This document shows, one piece after another, positions 1-7,539 of a stretch of 64,000 bases of DNA. The translations under genes and the position numbers were made by a program. Where the stretch lies: positions 744,001-808,000 of the forward strand of contig NZ_RAPR01000001.1 of assembly GCF_003610235.1 (NCBI RefSeq), written 5' to 3'. The DNA is from Catellatospora citrea. GTDB taxonomy: Bacteria; Actinomycetota; Actinomycetes; Mycobacteriales; Micromonosporaceae. The stretch's first letter is position 1; the number at the start of each line of letters is the position of its first letter. The notes below the pieces were generated by a model. It did no database searches, was not told the DNA's origin, and saw only the letters and a list, made by a program, of their open reading frames with translations.

Positions 1-1734
1 GGTCCGCAGCCGCTCCCCCTGCTCGCCGCTCTTGCGCAGGTGCGCCAGCCGGTAGGTCAGCGGATCGGACCCGGCCGCCTCGGCCAGCTCGTCGAAGAAA
101 CTCTCCAGCGCGAACGTGTTGGGCATCAGCCCCAGCCCGCGCCACGGCCCGGTCGGCACCGGCAGCTGCTCGCGGCGGTTCACCAGCCGGTACGCGGGCA
201 GGTCGTACGGCAGGAACAGGCCCAGCAGCCCGCCCGGGTCGAAGCCGAGCAGGCTGCGCACCGGCTCGGGCAGCCCCGCGACGGCCCAGATGATGTCCCC
301 TGCGGCGCTGTGCTGCTCCACGCCCCGGATCATGCCGTCGGGCCCGATCGAGCCGCGCATGACGGTGTGCGTCGGCGGCCGGTAGAAGGCCTGCCTCAGG
401 TCGGTGTCGCGGGTCCAGCCGACGTGCACCGGACGACCGGTGGCCGCGGACAGCCGCGCCGCCTCGACGGCCAGGTGCTGGCCGCCCTTGCGCCCGAACG
501 AGCCGCCGAGCTGGGTGACGTGGACGACGACCGGCCGGTCCTCCCCCAGCGCGGCGTGCAGGTCCTCCAGCACGCTCTCCGGGCTCTGCGTCGGCACCCA
601 GACCTCGACCTTGCCGGCCGGGCCCGGCTCCACCTTGGCCAGTGCCGCGAGCGGCTCCAGGTGGGCGTGGGCGGCCATCGGCGTACGGTATTCGGCTGCG
701 ACGATCCTGCCCTGCGACAGGGCGGCGCGGATCGAGCCGTCCCGGCGCAGCACCACGCCGTCACCGGCGGTGACCTGCTGTTCGAGCGCCGTCGTGTCGA
801 CGCGGGTGCCCTCGCTCCAGGTCACCTTCAGGGCCCGCGCCGCCGCCCAGGCCCGGGTCCTGGTGTCGGCGACCACCCCGGCGAACCCGGCCTCGACGTC
901 GATGACCACCTGTCGCACGCCGGGCAAACCCGCGGCGTCGCCCGCTTCGGCGCTCTCCAGCCGCGCCCCGAAGCGCGGCGGCACGGCGAACGCGCCATAG
1001 CCCATGTCCGGCAGCCGGGCGTCGTAGCCGTAGACCGCCTCACCCAGCACCTTCGCCCGGAAGTCGACCCGGGGCACGGACCGGCCGATGCTGGTGAACT
1101 CCCCGGCCGGGCGCAGCACCGGCGGCTCGGCGGGCTCCTGCCACGGCCCCTGATGCGCGGCGATCACGTCCTGGTAGGGCAGCTTCCGGTCCGTTCCGGC
1201 GACCTGGAACACGCCGTCGGCGGCGGTCAACTGCTGCGTTTCCGTGCCTAGCTGCTCCGCCGCGGCCAGCGCCAGCATCGAGCGCACCGCGGCGGCCGCC
1301 TCGCGGATCGGGGTGTACAGCGAGGCCACGGACGTGGAGCCGAACGTGAACAGCGTCGCCGCCGGGAACCCGCGTGCCGTGTCGGCCTGCACCACTCCCA
1401 GCTGCTCCGGCCGCACCCGCAGTTCCTCGGCCGCCACCTGGGCCAGCGCGGTGTGGATGCCCTGCCCCATCTCGATCTTCGGCACGTGCAGGGTGATGCC
1501 GTCGCGGGTCAGCTCGAACCACACCAGCGACGACTCGGGGATCTCGGTCGGGCCGGTGCCGCGTTCCAGCATCCACCGCACCAGCGACGGGCGGCCGTAC
1601 TCCAGCGCGACCGGCACACCCACCAGCAGTGTCCCGAAAGTCGCCCCCGCCCCGATCAGCAGGCGGCGGCGTGCGACCCGCCAGTGGCGGGCACGGCCGA
1701 CCGGTGCGGGCGGATCGGCGGTCGCGTCGCTCAT
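1..1734 (-). CDS. Molybdopterin-binding large subunit of a xanthine dehydrogenase/isoquinoline oxidoreductase-type enzyme (3' end outside window)
   Basis: The frame stays open from an ATG at 1734 to the left edge (578 codons seen). It should hydroxylate an aldehyde or N-heterocycle using a molybdenum cofactor and pass electrons to the Fe-S subunit encoded just upstream. The start overlaps that subunit's stop (ATGA), so the two are translationally coupled. Residues 22-45 hold an arginine-rich stretch (RRRLLIGAG) followed by a hydrophobic segment, which reads as a twin-arginine signal; a periplasmic-type location fits the IorB branch of the family. Family sequences include MGQGIHTALAQV near residue 91 and GGSFGRKGGQH further on, the latter lying in the Mo-cofactor region. 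The substrate cannot be told from sequence. The C-terminal part, including the final catalytic Glu region, is missing from view. Confidence 0.88.
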   Translation of the reverse strand, partial: MSDATADPPAPVGRARHWRVARRRLLIGAGATFGTLLVGVPVALEYGRPSLVRWMLERGTGPTEIPESSLVWFELTRDGITLHVPKIEMGQGIHTALAQVAAEELRVRPEQLGVVQADTARGFPAATLFTFGSTSVASLYTPIREAAAAVRSMLALAAAEQLGTETQQLTAADGVFQVAGTDRKLPYQDVIAAHQGPWQEPAEPPVLRPAGEFTSIGRSVPRVDFRAKVLGEAVYGYDARLPDMGYGAFAVPPRFGARLESAEAGDAAGLPGVRQVVIDVEAGFAGVVADTRTRAWAAARALKVTWSEGTRVDTTALEQQVTAGDGVVLRRDGSIRAALSQGRIVAAEYRTPMAAHAHLEPLAALAKVEPGPAGKVEVWVPTQSPESVLEDLHAALGEDRPVVVHVTQLGGSFGRKGGQHLAVEAARLSAATGRPVHVGWTRDTDLRQAFYRPPTHTVMRGSIGPDGMIRGVEQHSAAGDIIWAVAGLPEPVRSLLGFDPGGLLGLFLPYDLPAYRLVNRREQLPVPTGPWRGLGLMPNTFALESFFDELAEAAGSDPLTYRLAHLRKSGEQGERLRT

Positions 1735-2204
1735 CTGTCGCGGGCCAGCTCGGCGGCGCGGGCGACCGCCGCCTTGATCGTGTTGTAGCCGCCGCACCGG
1801 CACAGGTTCGGCTGCGCGGCTTCGGCGATGGCAGCCTCGTCCGGGGCGGGATCGCGGGCCAGCAGCGCGACGGCGCTGAGCACGTGGCCGGGCAGGCACC
1901 AGCCGCATTGCAGCGGGTTCTCCACGAACGCCTGCTGCACCGGATGCAACGCGACGACCGCACCGTCGGCGTCGCGCTCGGCGAGGCCTTCCAGCGTCAC
2001 GACAGGGCGCTCGCCGACCTCCGCGGCGGTGATCTGGCAACTGCGCGCCGGGCGGCCGGCCAGCAGCACGGTGCAGCAGCCGCACATCCCGATCCCGCAG
2101 CCGTAGTGGGTGCCGGTCAGGCCCAGCTCGTCACGCAGCACCCACACCAGCGGCTCGTCACCGTGCTCGATCTCGTGGTGCCGTCCGTTGATCAGCAACT
2201 GCAT
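1731..2204 (-). CDS. 2Fe-2S subunit of molybdenum hydroxylase (IorA/CoxS type)
   Basis: A 157-residue protein of the usual length for the family, carrying two [2Fe-2S] clusters. The N-terminal plant-ferredoxin-type cluster is bound by Cys36, Cys41, Cys44 and Cys56 (YGCGIGMCGCC). The C-terminal four-helix cluster is bound by Cys100, Cys103, Cys135 and Cys137 (CGWC...CRC). It relays electrons from the molybdenum centre of the large subunit to an outside acceptor. No FAD subunit lies next to it, as in isoquinoline 1-oxidoreductase-like two-subunit enzymes, where a cytochrome or another carrier takes the electrons. The start is ATG at 2204 and the stop overlaps the next start by ATGA. Confidence 0.92.
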   Translation of the reverse strand: MQLLINGRHHEIEHGDEPLVWVLRDELGLTGTHYGCGIGMCGCCTVLLAGRPARSCQITAAEVGERPVVTLEGLAERDADGAVVALHPVQQAFVENPLQCGWCLPGHVLSAVALLARDPAPDEAAIAEAAQPNLCRCGGYNTIKAAVARAAELARDR

Positions 2205-2316
2205 CGCGACCGCTTCCGGAACACCATGCGACGTAGTCTAGGCAGCCGCCCGTGGCACCACCACTGGCACATGTCCCTACTTCGATGCGATGTGCGCCGC
2301 CGTCGGTGGTCGCCGC

Positions 2317-2322
2317 TAAGGT
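2317..2322 (+). promoter_or_regulatory. -10-like hexamer for a leaderless start at 2330
   Basis: TAAGGT lies exactly 7 nt before the ATG at 2330, and no Shine-Dalgarno is present. This spacing puts the transcription start at or next to the start codon. The same layout recurs in other genes of the window. Confidence 0.4.
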
Positions 2323-2329
2323 GCCGCCC

Positions 2330-2998
2330 ATGACGGTCAAAGACGGCTGGATCTCGTTCGATCTGGGCAGGTTCCGCCCCCACGAGTTCGCCTTCGCCAC
2401 GTACAGCGGCAGCCCGCACGACAGGCTGCCGACCCTGCCTCTGGGCCACCCGGGCGGTCTGCACGAGTGGATGCGGGCATTGGTGCCGCTGGGCGAACTC
2501 GCCGCCGGGGAGTACGGCATGGACACGGTCACCGACGGGGCTCCCGTGTCCGGGCACGAGGCGGCGCTGCCGGCGGAGTTCGTCGCGTTCATGGCCGATC
2601 CGGTGCTGCGCGACTCGGTGCCGACCTGCACGTCGTGCTACTGGGCCGCCGACCTTCGGGTGGCGCCGAGCCCGGTCCGCGCCGGGGCGCTGCTGGTGCG
2701 GTTCCTCAACGACCAGCAGGGCTGCCTGTACTGGTACCTGCACCTGCTGCCGGATGGCGGCCACGAGGTGCTGTGCGGCGGTGAGGCCTACGACCTGCAG
2801 CAGGTCCCCCGCGAGGTCGCGGTGGAGGACCTGGTGCGGGTGGCCGACGGCTTCGACCGGTTCATCGCCCGGTTCTGGATCGAGAACCTGGCCTGGTACG
2901 AGGTGGCGGGCCAGAAACGATCCGATGCGGAGCTCTCCGCACCGGTCTGGGAGTACGTGCGCCAGTACGCGGGCGCGGACGGGTCTGTCACCGGGTGA
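2330..2998 (+). CDS. SMI1/KNR4 (SUKH)-like protein
   Basis: A 222-residue soluble protein with no signal peptide. I chose the ATG at 2330 over one at 2252 because a -10-like TAAGGT sits 7 nt upstream of it and the extra 26 residues look non-coding. The middle and C-terminal parts (FLNDQQGCLYWYLHL, then FIARFWIENLAWYEV) resemble the SUKH superfamily pattern of an aromatic strand followed by a C-terminal helix. SUKH proteins often act as immunity proteins or adaptors to polymorphic toxins, but no toxin gene is adjacent. A CxxC pair (CTSC, near residue 102) is also visible. The assignment is by pattern only and the function is unknown. The gene ends inside a 21-bp inverted repeat shared with the convergent neighbour. 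Confidence 0.6.
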   Translation: MTVKDGWISFDLGRFRPHEFAFATYSGSPHDRLPTLPLGHPGGLHEWMRALVPLGELAAGEYGMDTVTDGAPVSGHEAALPAEFVAFMADPVLRDSVPTCTSCYWAADLRVAPSPVRAGALLVRFLNDQQGCLYWYLHLLPDGGHEVLCGGEAYDLQQVPREVAVEDLVRVADGFDRFIARFWIENLAWYEVAGQKRSDAELSAPVWEYVRQYAGADGSVTG

Positions 2999-3043
2999 GC
3001 GGCGTGGTGGCGGCTCGGCAGGGCCGCCACCACGCCGCTCACC
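2994..3043. terminator. Bidirectional terminator hairpin with a perfect 21-bp stem
   Basis: Positions 2994-3014 and 3023-3043 are exact reverse complements around an 8-nt loop. The stop codon of the plus-strand gene (2996-2998) and that of the minus-strand gene (3039-3041) both lie inside the stem in mirror positions. The hairpin therefore serves both convergent genes and forces similar final codons on both. Confidence 0.85.
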
Positions 3044-3653
3044 GGGAACCGCGCGTGACGGCGACGATCCCACCCACCGCAGTCGCGACCAGTGCGAACA
3101 GGATCAGCACCACCATCGACAGGTACGCCGGCCGCCAGCCCAGCATCGTCGACAGCAGCCAGCCGAGCACCGGCCCCGCCACCAGCCCGCCGAGCGCGGC
3201 GAGCCCGAGCCCCAGGCGCGCCTGCGCTTGATGCGCGCCCACCTGGCCGCTCAGAGCCGCGGCGGTGCCGAGCACCGCACCCGCGCCGAGACCCGTCACC
3301 ACCCCCGCGCCCAGCACCATCGCCGACGTGGCGGACAGTGCGGTCACCACCGCGCCGACGAGCATCAGCAGAAGTCCCGACGCGACCAGCGACGTAGGCG
3401 CCCGCCGCCCGAGCAGGAAGCCCGGCACGGCACCCAGTGCGGCGGCGGCCAGCTGTGCGACGACGGTCATCGCGAGCCACGCGGTCGAGGCGCTGAGGTC
3501 ACGCTGGAGGGCGCTGTGCGCCGGTCCGAAAACCATGGCGACCTGGCATGCCGCGACCATCACCGCGACTCCCGGCCCGATGAGCGTCCACAGCGGACGG
3601 TCCGTCGACGAGACGCTGGAGGGTGCATGCGGTCGGCTGCTCGGCTCGATCAT
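3039..3653 (-). CDS. Six-helix half-size MFS transporter-like membrane protein
   Basis: A 204-residue protein with six predicted membrane segments at about residues 22-40, 59-82, 90-110, 112-133, 140-164 and 170-196. Between helices 2 and 3 is GFLLGRRAP, like motif A of drug/proton antiporters. A normal MFS carrier has 12 to 14 helices, so this corresponds to one lobe only. It may work as a dimer, or be a stable remnant. The ATG at 3653 overlaps the stop of the upstream AlkZ-like gene (TGATG), so the two are coupled; a longer frame to 3794 would run back into that gene. Export of a DNA-damaging compound is a possible role suggested only by this coupling. Confidence 0.7.
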   Translation of the reverse strand: MIEPSSRPHAPSSVSSTDRPLWTLIGPGVAVMVAACQVAMVFGPAHSALQRDLSASTAWLAMTVVAQLAAAALGAVPGFLLGRRAPTSLVASGLLLMLVGAVVTALSATSAMVLGAGVVTGLGAGAVLGTAAALSGQVGAHQAQARLGLGLAALGGLVAGPVLGWLLSTMLGWRPAYLSMVVLILFALVATAVGGIVAVTRGSR

Positions 3654-4750
3654 CAAGCCATGGTAGACATCGGTGGTGGGTGCAGGAACCTCGTGATCGC
3701 GGTCGCTTCCCGGTCCACCTCGGCCTGGATCTGTCCGGCCAGGGGCGAGAAGGGGTCCACAATGATGACCCGGCCACCGGAGCCCCGGGACCACGTGCCG
3801 GCCACCTGCCCGTCGACCAGCACCGTCGGCCGGATCACGCCGCCGCCGGGCCAGACCCGGGCTTCGAACGCGGCGTCGACCGACTCCTGCCGGGTGCGGT
3901 AGCCGGTCAGGTAGTTGTCGTATGCGGGCAGCAGGCGCACGTCCGGCGAACCGGCCGGGTCACCGGGCACCTCCGGGCGCCGGGCGAGCACGGTCGCGTC
4001 GCCGTCGGTGACGATCGCGGCGGCCTGGGCCAGGTCCCGCCACGCCCGTCGAGCCGAGCCGACGGCGAGGCCGGACCAGGACGCGAAGTCGTCCACGGTC
4101 GCCGGGGCGTAGGCGGCCAGGTAGCGGCGAGCCAGTTCCGCCACTGCCGCGTCCCCTGCCGGGCCGCGCTCACCGGCCGCGGGCAGCCAGTCGTCCAGCA
4201 GCACGTATGTCGGCTCACCAGCGCGTAGCGGACCGTGGCACAGCAGCCCGCCCAGCGCGGCGTGCCGGATCAGATGGAACGGCGCCTGGCCGGTGAGGTC
4301 GACGCCGATGACGGCCAGGCGCTCGGCCAGTTCGGCCCTCGTGAGCGGGCCGTGCGCCGCGAGCGCCTGGCCGATCAGCGCGTCGGCGCGGTGCCGCAGC
4401 TCGTCGGTGAGGCCGAGGTCCCGGTAGCGGTGCCGGGTCGCGGCGAGCACGCGTGGGGCGAGCAGCCGGGTGACCCAGCCGACGTCGTCGGCCGGGATCG
4501 TGTGCAGGGTGCCGCGCATGAACCAGTTGCGCACGATGGTGCGGTCCTGCTCGTACGCGGCACGGACCGCCTGGGCGGTGAGCTCCTGCCCGCGCGTCCG
4601 GATGCCGAGGTCGGCGGCGGTGGTGTCCTGGGCCTGGATCGCGAAGACCTGCCGCACGACGTCCTGCGCGGTCTTGCCGCGCCGTCCGCCGCCCAGCAGT
4701 TGTGCGCGGGCACGTGCCCTGCTCAGGGATTCACCGTCGGAGTGGGCCAC
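3653..4750 (-). CDS. AlkZ-like winged-helix DNA glycosylase (HTH_42 family)
   Basis: A 365-residue protein of the winged-helix family (PF06224) that includes the azinomycin self-resistance glycosylase AlkZ and E. coli YcaQ/AlkX, which unhook interstrand crosslinks and bulky alkylated bases. Residues 39-41 read Gln-Ala-Gln (in FAIQAQDTTA), matching the catalytic Q-hydrophobic-Q motif of the AlkZ branch; the YcaQ branch has Q-x-D. LLPAYDNYLTGYRTR, near residue 273, is also typical. No other catalytic domain is seen. It starts at GTG 4750, with TAACTT (4763-4758) 7 nt upstream and no Shine-Dalgarno. The next gene, a half-MFS protein, is coupled to it. Self-protection against a genotoxic metabolite is plausible but no such cluster is visible here. 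Confidence 0.75.
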   Translation of the reverse strand: MAHSDGESLSRARARAQLLGGGRRGKTAQDVVRQVFAIQAQDTTAADLGIRTRGQELTAQAVRAAYEQDRTIVRNWFMRGTLHTIPADDVGWVTRLLAPRVLAATRHRYRDLGLTDELRHRADALIGQALAAHGPLTRAELAERLAVIGVDLTGQAPFHLIRHAALGGLLCHGPLRAGEPTYVLLDDWLPAAGERGPAGDAAVAELARRYLAAYAPATVDDFASWSGLAVGSARRAWRDLAQAAAIVTDGDATVLARRPEVPGDPAGSPDVRLLPAYDNYLTGYRTRQESVDAAFEARVWPGGGVIRPTVLVDGQVAGTWSRGSGGRVIIVDPFSPLAGQIQAEVDREATAITRFLHPPPMSTMA

Positions 4751-4757
4751 GGCGTCG

Positions 4758-4763
4758 AAGTTA
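4758..4763 (-). promoter_or_regulatory. -10-like hexamer for a leaderless start at 4750
   Basis: On the minus strand TAACTT is followed by 7 nt and then the GTG start codon. There is no Shine-Dalgarno sequence, which fits a leaderless transcript. Confidence 0.4.
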
Positions 4764-4825
4764 CGGCACCTCGGGCGGGACGAGACGATGCCCCCTGCGC
4801 GGCAGGGCGTGGCCCGCGGGCCGGT

Positions 4826-5686
4826 TCACAGCGAACGCCACACCAGTGCGGGTCCCGGTGTCTCGACGACCCGGTCGACGACGAAGTCGATCATCCGTTC
4901 CGCGCCGGGATGGTCGGCCGCCCGGCCCGGGTCCCAGTCGACGGATGCCCGGCCGGTCAGCCGGAGCGCGGGCCGGGCTCCGGTCCAGTCGACGAAGGTC
5001 AGGCCGCAGCGCGGCTGCACGTGGAGGTTGCCGAGCGTCATGTACATGGCGTTGCCGCGGTATTCCGGCCACGACAGGGTCATGCCGTCGTGCGCGAGCA
5101 CGAACCCCGGCTCACCGCCGCGGTGCGAGACGTCCACGCCGTGGCCCTCCGCGCTCGACGCGATGAAGAACGTGTCCGCGGCGGCGACGAACCGCAGCTG
5201 CTCGGCCGAGAGCCGGTCGGCGGCCGGCGCGGGCGAGCCGCTGTCGACCTCGCCGTGGACCTCCCGGCGGGTGATGTGCTTCGGGCAGTTCGCGAAGACC
5301 TGGTCGGCCGTGATGACCAGCCTGCCGCCCTGCTCGTGACCGGTGCCGTTGACGCGCATGCGGCGGCGGCCGGCCGGTTCGAGGACGAGGGCTCCGATGG
5401 GGTTCGGGGTGGTGAACACCCCTTCCAGCGGGTCGCCGGCGGCGGGGACGGTCTCGGCGAGCACGTCGCGCTCGCCTTCGGCGTGCAGGAATCCCGGTGG
5501 TCCGTGCAGCGGGCTCGCCCACAGGGCTCCCCCGGCGTCGGCTCCGCCGATCATCAGCAGGCGCTGCTCGGTGAGGAACCGACGGGCGACCTCCGGCAGC
5601 CGTACGCCCATGCCGGCTGAGCCGAGCCCGGCACGGTCGTATCCGGACCGGCGCTGCACGTAGACCTCTCCTGGATGGGTCAGCAC
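4826..5686 (-). CDS. Pyridoxamine 5'-phosphate oxidase-like flavin-binding protein
   Basis: A 286-residue protein of the split-barrel flavin-binding fold, longer than PNPOx itself. It resembles the group annotated as pyridoxamine 5'-phosphate oxidase family or ferredoxin-reductase-associated flavoproteins. The pattern RFLTEQRLLMIGGADAGGAL followed by ASPLHGPPGFL is typical of their N-terminal half. FANCPKHITRR, mid-protein, is also characteristic. The substrate is unknown; such proteins reduce or bind flavin/F420-type cofactors. The GTG at 5686 lies 7 nt after the stop of the VOC gene, so both belong to one operon under the promoter and operators at 6153-6228. A longer frame to 5761 would overlap the VOC gene and is not favoured. 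Confidence 0.72.
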   Translation of the reverse strand: MLTHPGEVYVQRRSGYDRAGLGSAGMGVRLPEVARRFLTEQRLLMIGGADAGGALWASPLHGPPGFLHAEGERDVLAETVPAAGDPLEGVFTTPNPIGALVLEPAGRRRMRVNGTGHEQGGRLVITADQVFANCPKHITRREVHGEVDSGSPAPAADRLSAEQLRFVAAADTFFIASSAEGHGVDVSHRGGEPGFVLAHDGMTLSWPEYRGNAMYMTLGNLHVQPRCGLTFVDWTGARPALRLTGRASVDWDPGRAADHPGAERMIDFVVDRVVETPGPALVWRSL

Positions 5687-5693
5687 GGCGCGC

Positions 5694-6143
5694 TCAGAAG
5701 AAGCCGCACGCCGGGCCGTCGCCGGTGGCGGGCGCCGGCCGGGACGGCCGCTCGATGGCATGGAACTCCAGGCGGATGCCGTCGGGATCGAAGCAGAAGA
5801 ACTGCCCGGCGGCGGCCGGCTCGCCGGTCACCCCGCTGTCGTCGCGGATGGCGGCCCCGAGCGCGCGCAGCCGGGCCTCGATCACCGCCAGCGCTGCGAC
5901 GTCGGCGACCTGGAACGCGAGGTGATGCAGGCCGGCCCGGTCTGCGGCGAACGGCGCGGCGCTCTGCTGCCAGAGGGTGATCATCGGCAGGCCGCCGCTG
6001 CCCAGGAAGGCGTAGCGCCGCCCGTCGGCGTCGGATCGGCCGACGATCTCGACGCCGAGCGCGTCGCGGTAGAAGTCGATGGACCGGTCGAGATCGGTGA
6101 CGTTCAGGCCGGTGTGGCCGATCGTGATGCCCTGATCGATCAT
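5694..6143 (-). CDS. VOC-family (glyoxalase/bleomycin resistance-like) protein
   Basis: A 149-residue protein with the paired beta-alpha-beta-beta-beta modules of the vicinal-oxygen-chelate fold. His10 (in IGHTGLNVTDLDRSIDFYR), His74 (GLHHLAFQV) and the Glu in GIRLEFHAI are in the positions of metal ligands in lyase/dioxygenase members. The substrate cannot be assigned. It is the first gene of an operon with the flavoprotein gene downstream. AAGG lies 9 nt before the ATG at 6143. A good promoter (TTGATG, 17 nt, TAACTT) overlaps the inverted repeats shared with the divergent CGNR regulator, which is the likely controller. Confidence 0.85.
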   Translation of the reverse strand: MIDQGITIGHTGLNVTDLDRSIDFYRDALGVEIVGRSDADGRRYAFLGSGGLPMITLWQQSAAPFAADRAGLHHLAFQVADVAALAVIEARLRALGAAIRDDSGVTGEPAAAGQFFCFDPDGIRLEFHAIERPSRPAPATGDGPACGFF

Positions 6144-6152
6144 GTCAGCACC

Positions 6153-6185
6153 TTCTAATGGGTTTCTTACACTTACCCGTTAGAA
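6153..6185. promoter_or_regulatory. Operator-like inverted repeat 1 (TTCTAATGGGT / ACCCGTTAGAA)
   Basis: Arms at 6153-6163 and 6175-6185 are complementary with one mismatch and share the half-site CTAATGG with a second repeat 15 nt away. It lies just downstream of the VOC-operon -10 box, so a bound protein should block transcription. The likely ligand-responsive binder is the adjacent CGNR zinc-finger protein (inference). Confidence 0.6.
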
Positions 6186-6212
6186 GTTAGCACGGTGATC
6201 TAATGCCATCAA
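6184..6212 (-). promoter_or_regulatory. Sigma-70-like promoter of the VOC/flavoprotein operon
   Basis: On the minus strand TTGATG (6212-6207) and TAACTT (6189-6184) are separated by 17 nt. The -35 box falls inside inverted repeat 2, and the -10 box abuts inverted repeat 1. That is a classical repressor arrangement. Confidence 0.6.
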
Positions 6213-6228
6213 GGGGCGATACCATTAG
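6200..6228. promoter_or_regulatory. Operator-like inverted repeat 2 (CTAATGCCATC / GATACCATTAG)
   Basis: Arms at 6200-6210 and 6218-6228 are complementary except for two positions and repeat the CTAATGG half-site of the other palindrome. The right arm contains TACCAT, a -10-like hexamer 6 nt before the CGNR start codon at 6232, so this site could mediate autoregulation too. Confidence 0.55.
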
Positions 6229-6231
6229 GGC

Positions 6232-6789
6232 ATGCGCCTTGCCATCGAGCTCGCCAACACCGTGCACGCCCGCCAGGGCGAACTCCGCGACGAGCTCCAG
6301 ACGCCCGCGGAGCTCGCCGCCTGGCTCGACCAGGTCCGGCCGCTGCTCGCCGTGCCCGTCGCGGGCGGGTCACCGCGTGCCGTCAGCCGCGGTGACCTCG
6401 CGGCCGCCCGCGACCTGCGGGACGCCATCCGCGCCGTCGCGGCGGCCACGTCCACCGGGCAGGCCCCGGACCGGGCGAGCATCGAGCACCTGAACGCGGC
6501 CGTCCGAGTGGCCCCGCGCTGGCAGGAGCTGACTCCCGACGCGAAGTCCACGGCGACCCGGCACGGTGCGGCGAGCGTGCCGGGCGCGCTCGCCGAGGTG
6601 GCCGCCGACGCGGTCGACCTGCTGTCCGCCGGCCGTGTCGGGGCATGCGCCGCCCCCGGCTGCGTCCTGCTGTTCGTGCGTGACCGGCCCAACCGCGAAT
6701 GGTGCGGCAACGCCTGCGGGAACCGGGCGCGCGTGGCGCGCCACCACGACCGGCACAAACAGCCCGCACCGCAGCGCGACGCGGACTAG
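6232..6789 (+). CDS. CGNR zinc-finger (ABATE-domain) transcriptional regulator
   Basis: A 185-residue protein with an N-terminal ABATE-type domain starting at residue 1 (MRLAIELANTVHAR) and a C-terminal zinc-binding motif in which Cys pairs enclose WCGNACGNRARVARHH (about residues 160-176). Proteins of this architecture are thought to be DNA-binding, stress-related regulators in actinobacteria. It is divergent from the VOC/flavoprotein operon, and the space between holds two related palindromes, so it probably controls that operon and itself. The ATG at 6232 has no Shine-Dalgarno but a -10-like TACCAT 6 nt away, suggesting a leaderless mRNA. Confidence 0.85.
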   Translation: MRLAIELANTVHARQGELRDELQTPAELAAWLDQVRPLLAVPVAGGSPRAVSRGDLAAARDLRDAIRAVAAATSTGQAPDRASIEHLNAAVRVAPRWQELTPDAKSTATRHGAASVPGALAEVAADAVDLLSAGRVGACAAPGCVLLFVRDRPNREWCGNACGNRARVARHHDRHKQPAPQRDAD

Positions 6790-6857
6790 GTTCCCGTCGC
6801 GCGGACCGTGGTGGACATGGTCGCGTTCCGCGCCTGGGCGAGCGAGGCGGCGTCGGC

Positions 6858-7457
6858 CTACGAGCCCAGCACCGCCGCGATCGCGGCCTGCGGTCGCTGC
6901 GTGTCGTCGCCCGGCCGCTGCAGGCGCTCGACCTCGGTGAAGCCGGCCCGCGCCAGGCGCGCGGAGAACTCGTCGACGGGCCAGCGGTAGGCCGTCACGA
7001 CCTTGTGGTCGAAGGCGGAAAGCTCCTCGCCGTGGACGAAACCAGCCACCAGCGTGCCGCCCGGGGCCATCACCCGCCGCAATCCGGCGAGCACGACGTC
7101 CAGGTCCGGCGGCGGCAGGTGGATCAGCGAATACCAGGCCAGGATGCCGGCGACGGACCCCTCACCGGCGTCGAGGCTGTTCATCGACCCGAGCCGGTAG
7201 CTGCCGTCCGGATGAGTCGCCTTGGCATGGGCGATGAACCCGGCGACCGGGTCGATCCCCGTGGCGTCGACACCGAGCGACCGAAGGTGGCCGGTGAGGT
7301 GGCCGGGGCCGCAGCCCAGATCGAGCACGGTGCCGGGCCTGATCGACAAGTGACGCTCGATGAACGCGAGGTCGTCGGCAGGCACCTGCTCGATCGTGCC
7401 GAACAGACTGATGTAGAGGTCCGCGACCGAGGCGTACGCATCCCGAACCTGCTCCAT
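6858..7457 (-). CDS. Class I SAM-dependent methyltransferase
   Basis: A 199-residue Rossmann-fold methyltransferase. Motif I is VLDLGCGPGHLTGHL, followed by an acidic residue at the end of the second strand (ATGIDPVAGF), and the motif-post region PGGTLVAGF is present. The acceptor is unknown. I chose the ATG at 7457 (MEQVRDAYAS). A GTG at 7463 lies 6 nt after a minus-strand TATAGT and could be the true leaderless start, adding two residues; an ATG at 7505 would lie upstream of that promoter. The gene stands alone, 69 nt from the convergent CGNR gene. Confidence 0.8.
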   Translation of the reverse strand: MEQVRDAYASVADLYISLFGTIEQVPADDLAFIERHLSIRPGTVLDLGCGPGHLTGHLRSLGVDATGIDPVAGFIAHAKATHPDGSYRLGSMNSLDAGEGSVAGILAWYSLIHLPPPDLDVVLAGLRRVMAPGGTLVAGFVHGEELSAFDHKVVTAYRWPVDEFSARLARAGFTEVERLQRPGDDTQRPQAAIAAVLGS

Positions 7458-7539
7458 GGTCACCACGTGACTATAGGGAGTCCGCGCATCCGTGTCACCC
7501 GGCAAGCCCGACGGCCGTCAGCACCGACTCGCGACGGCG

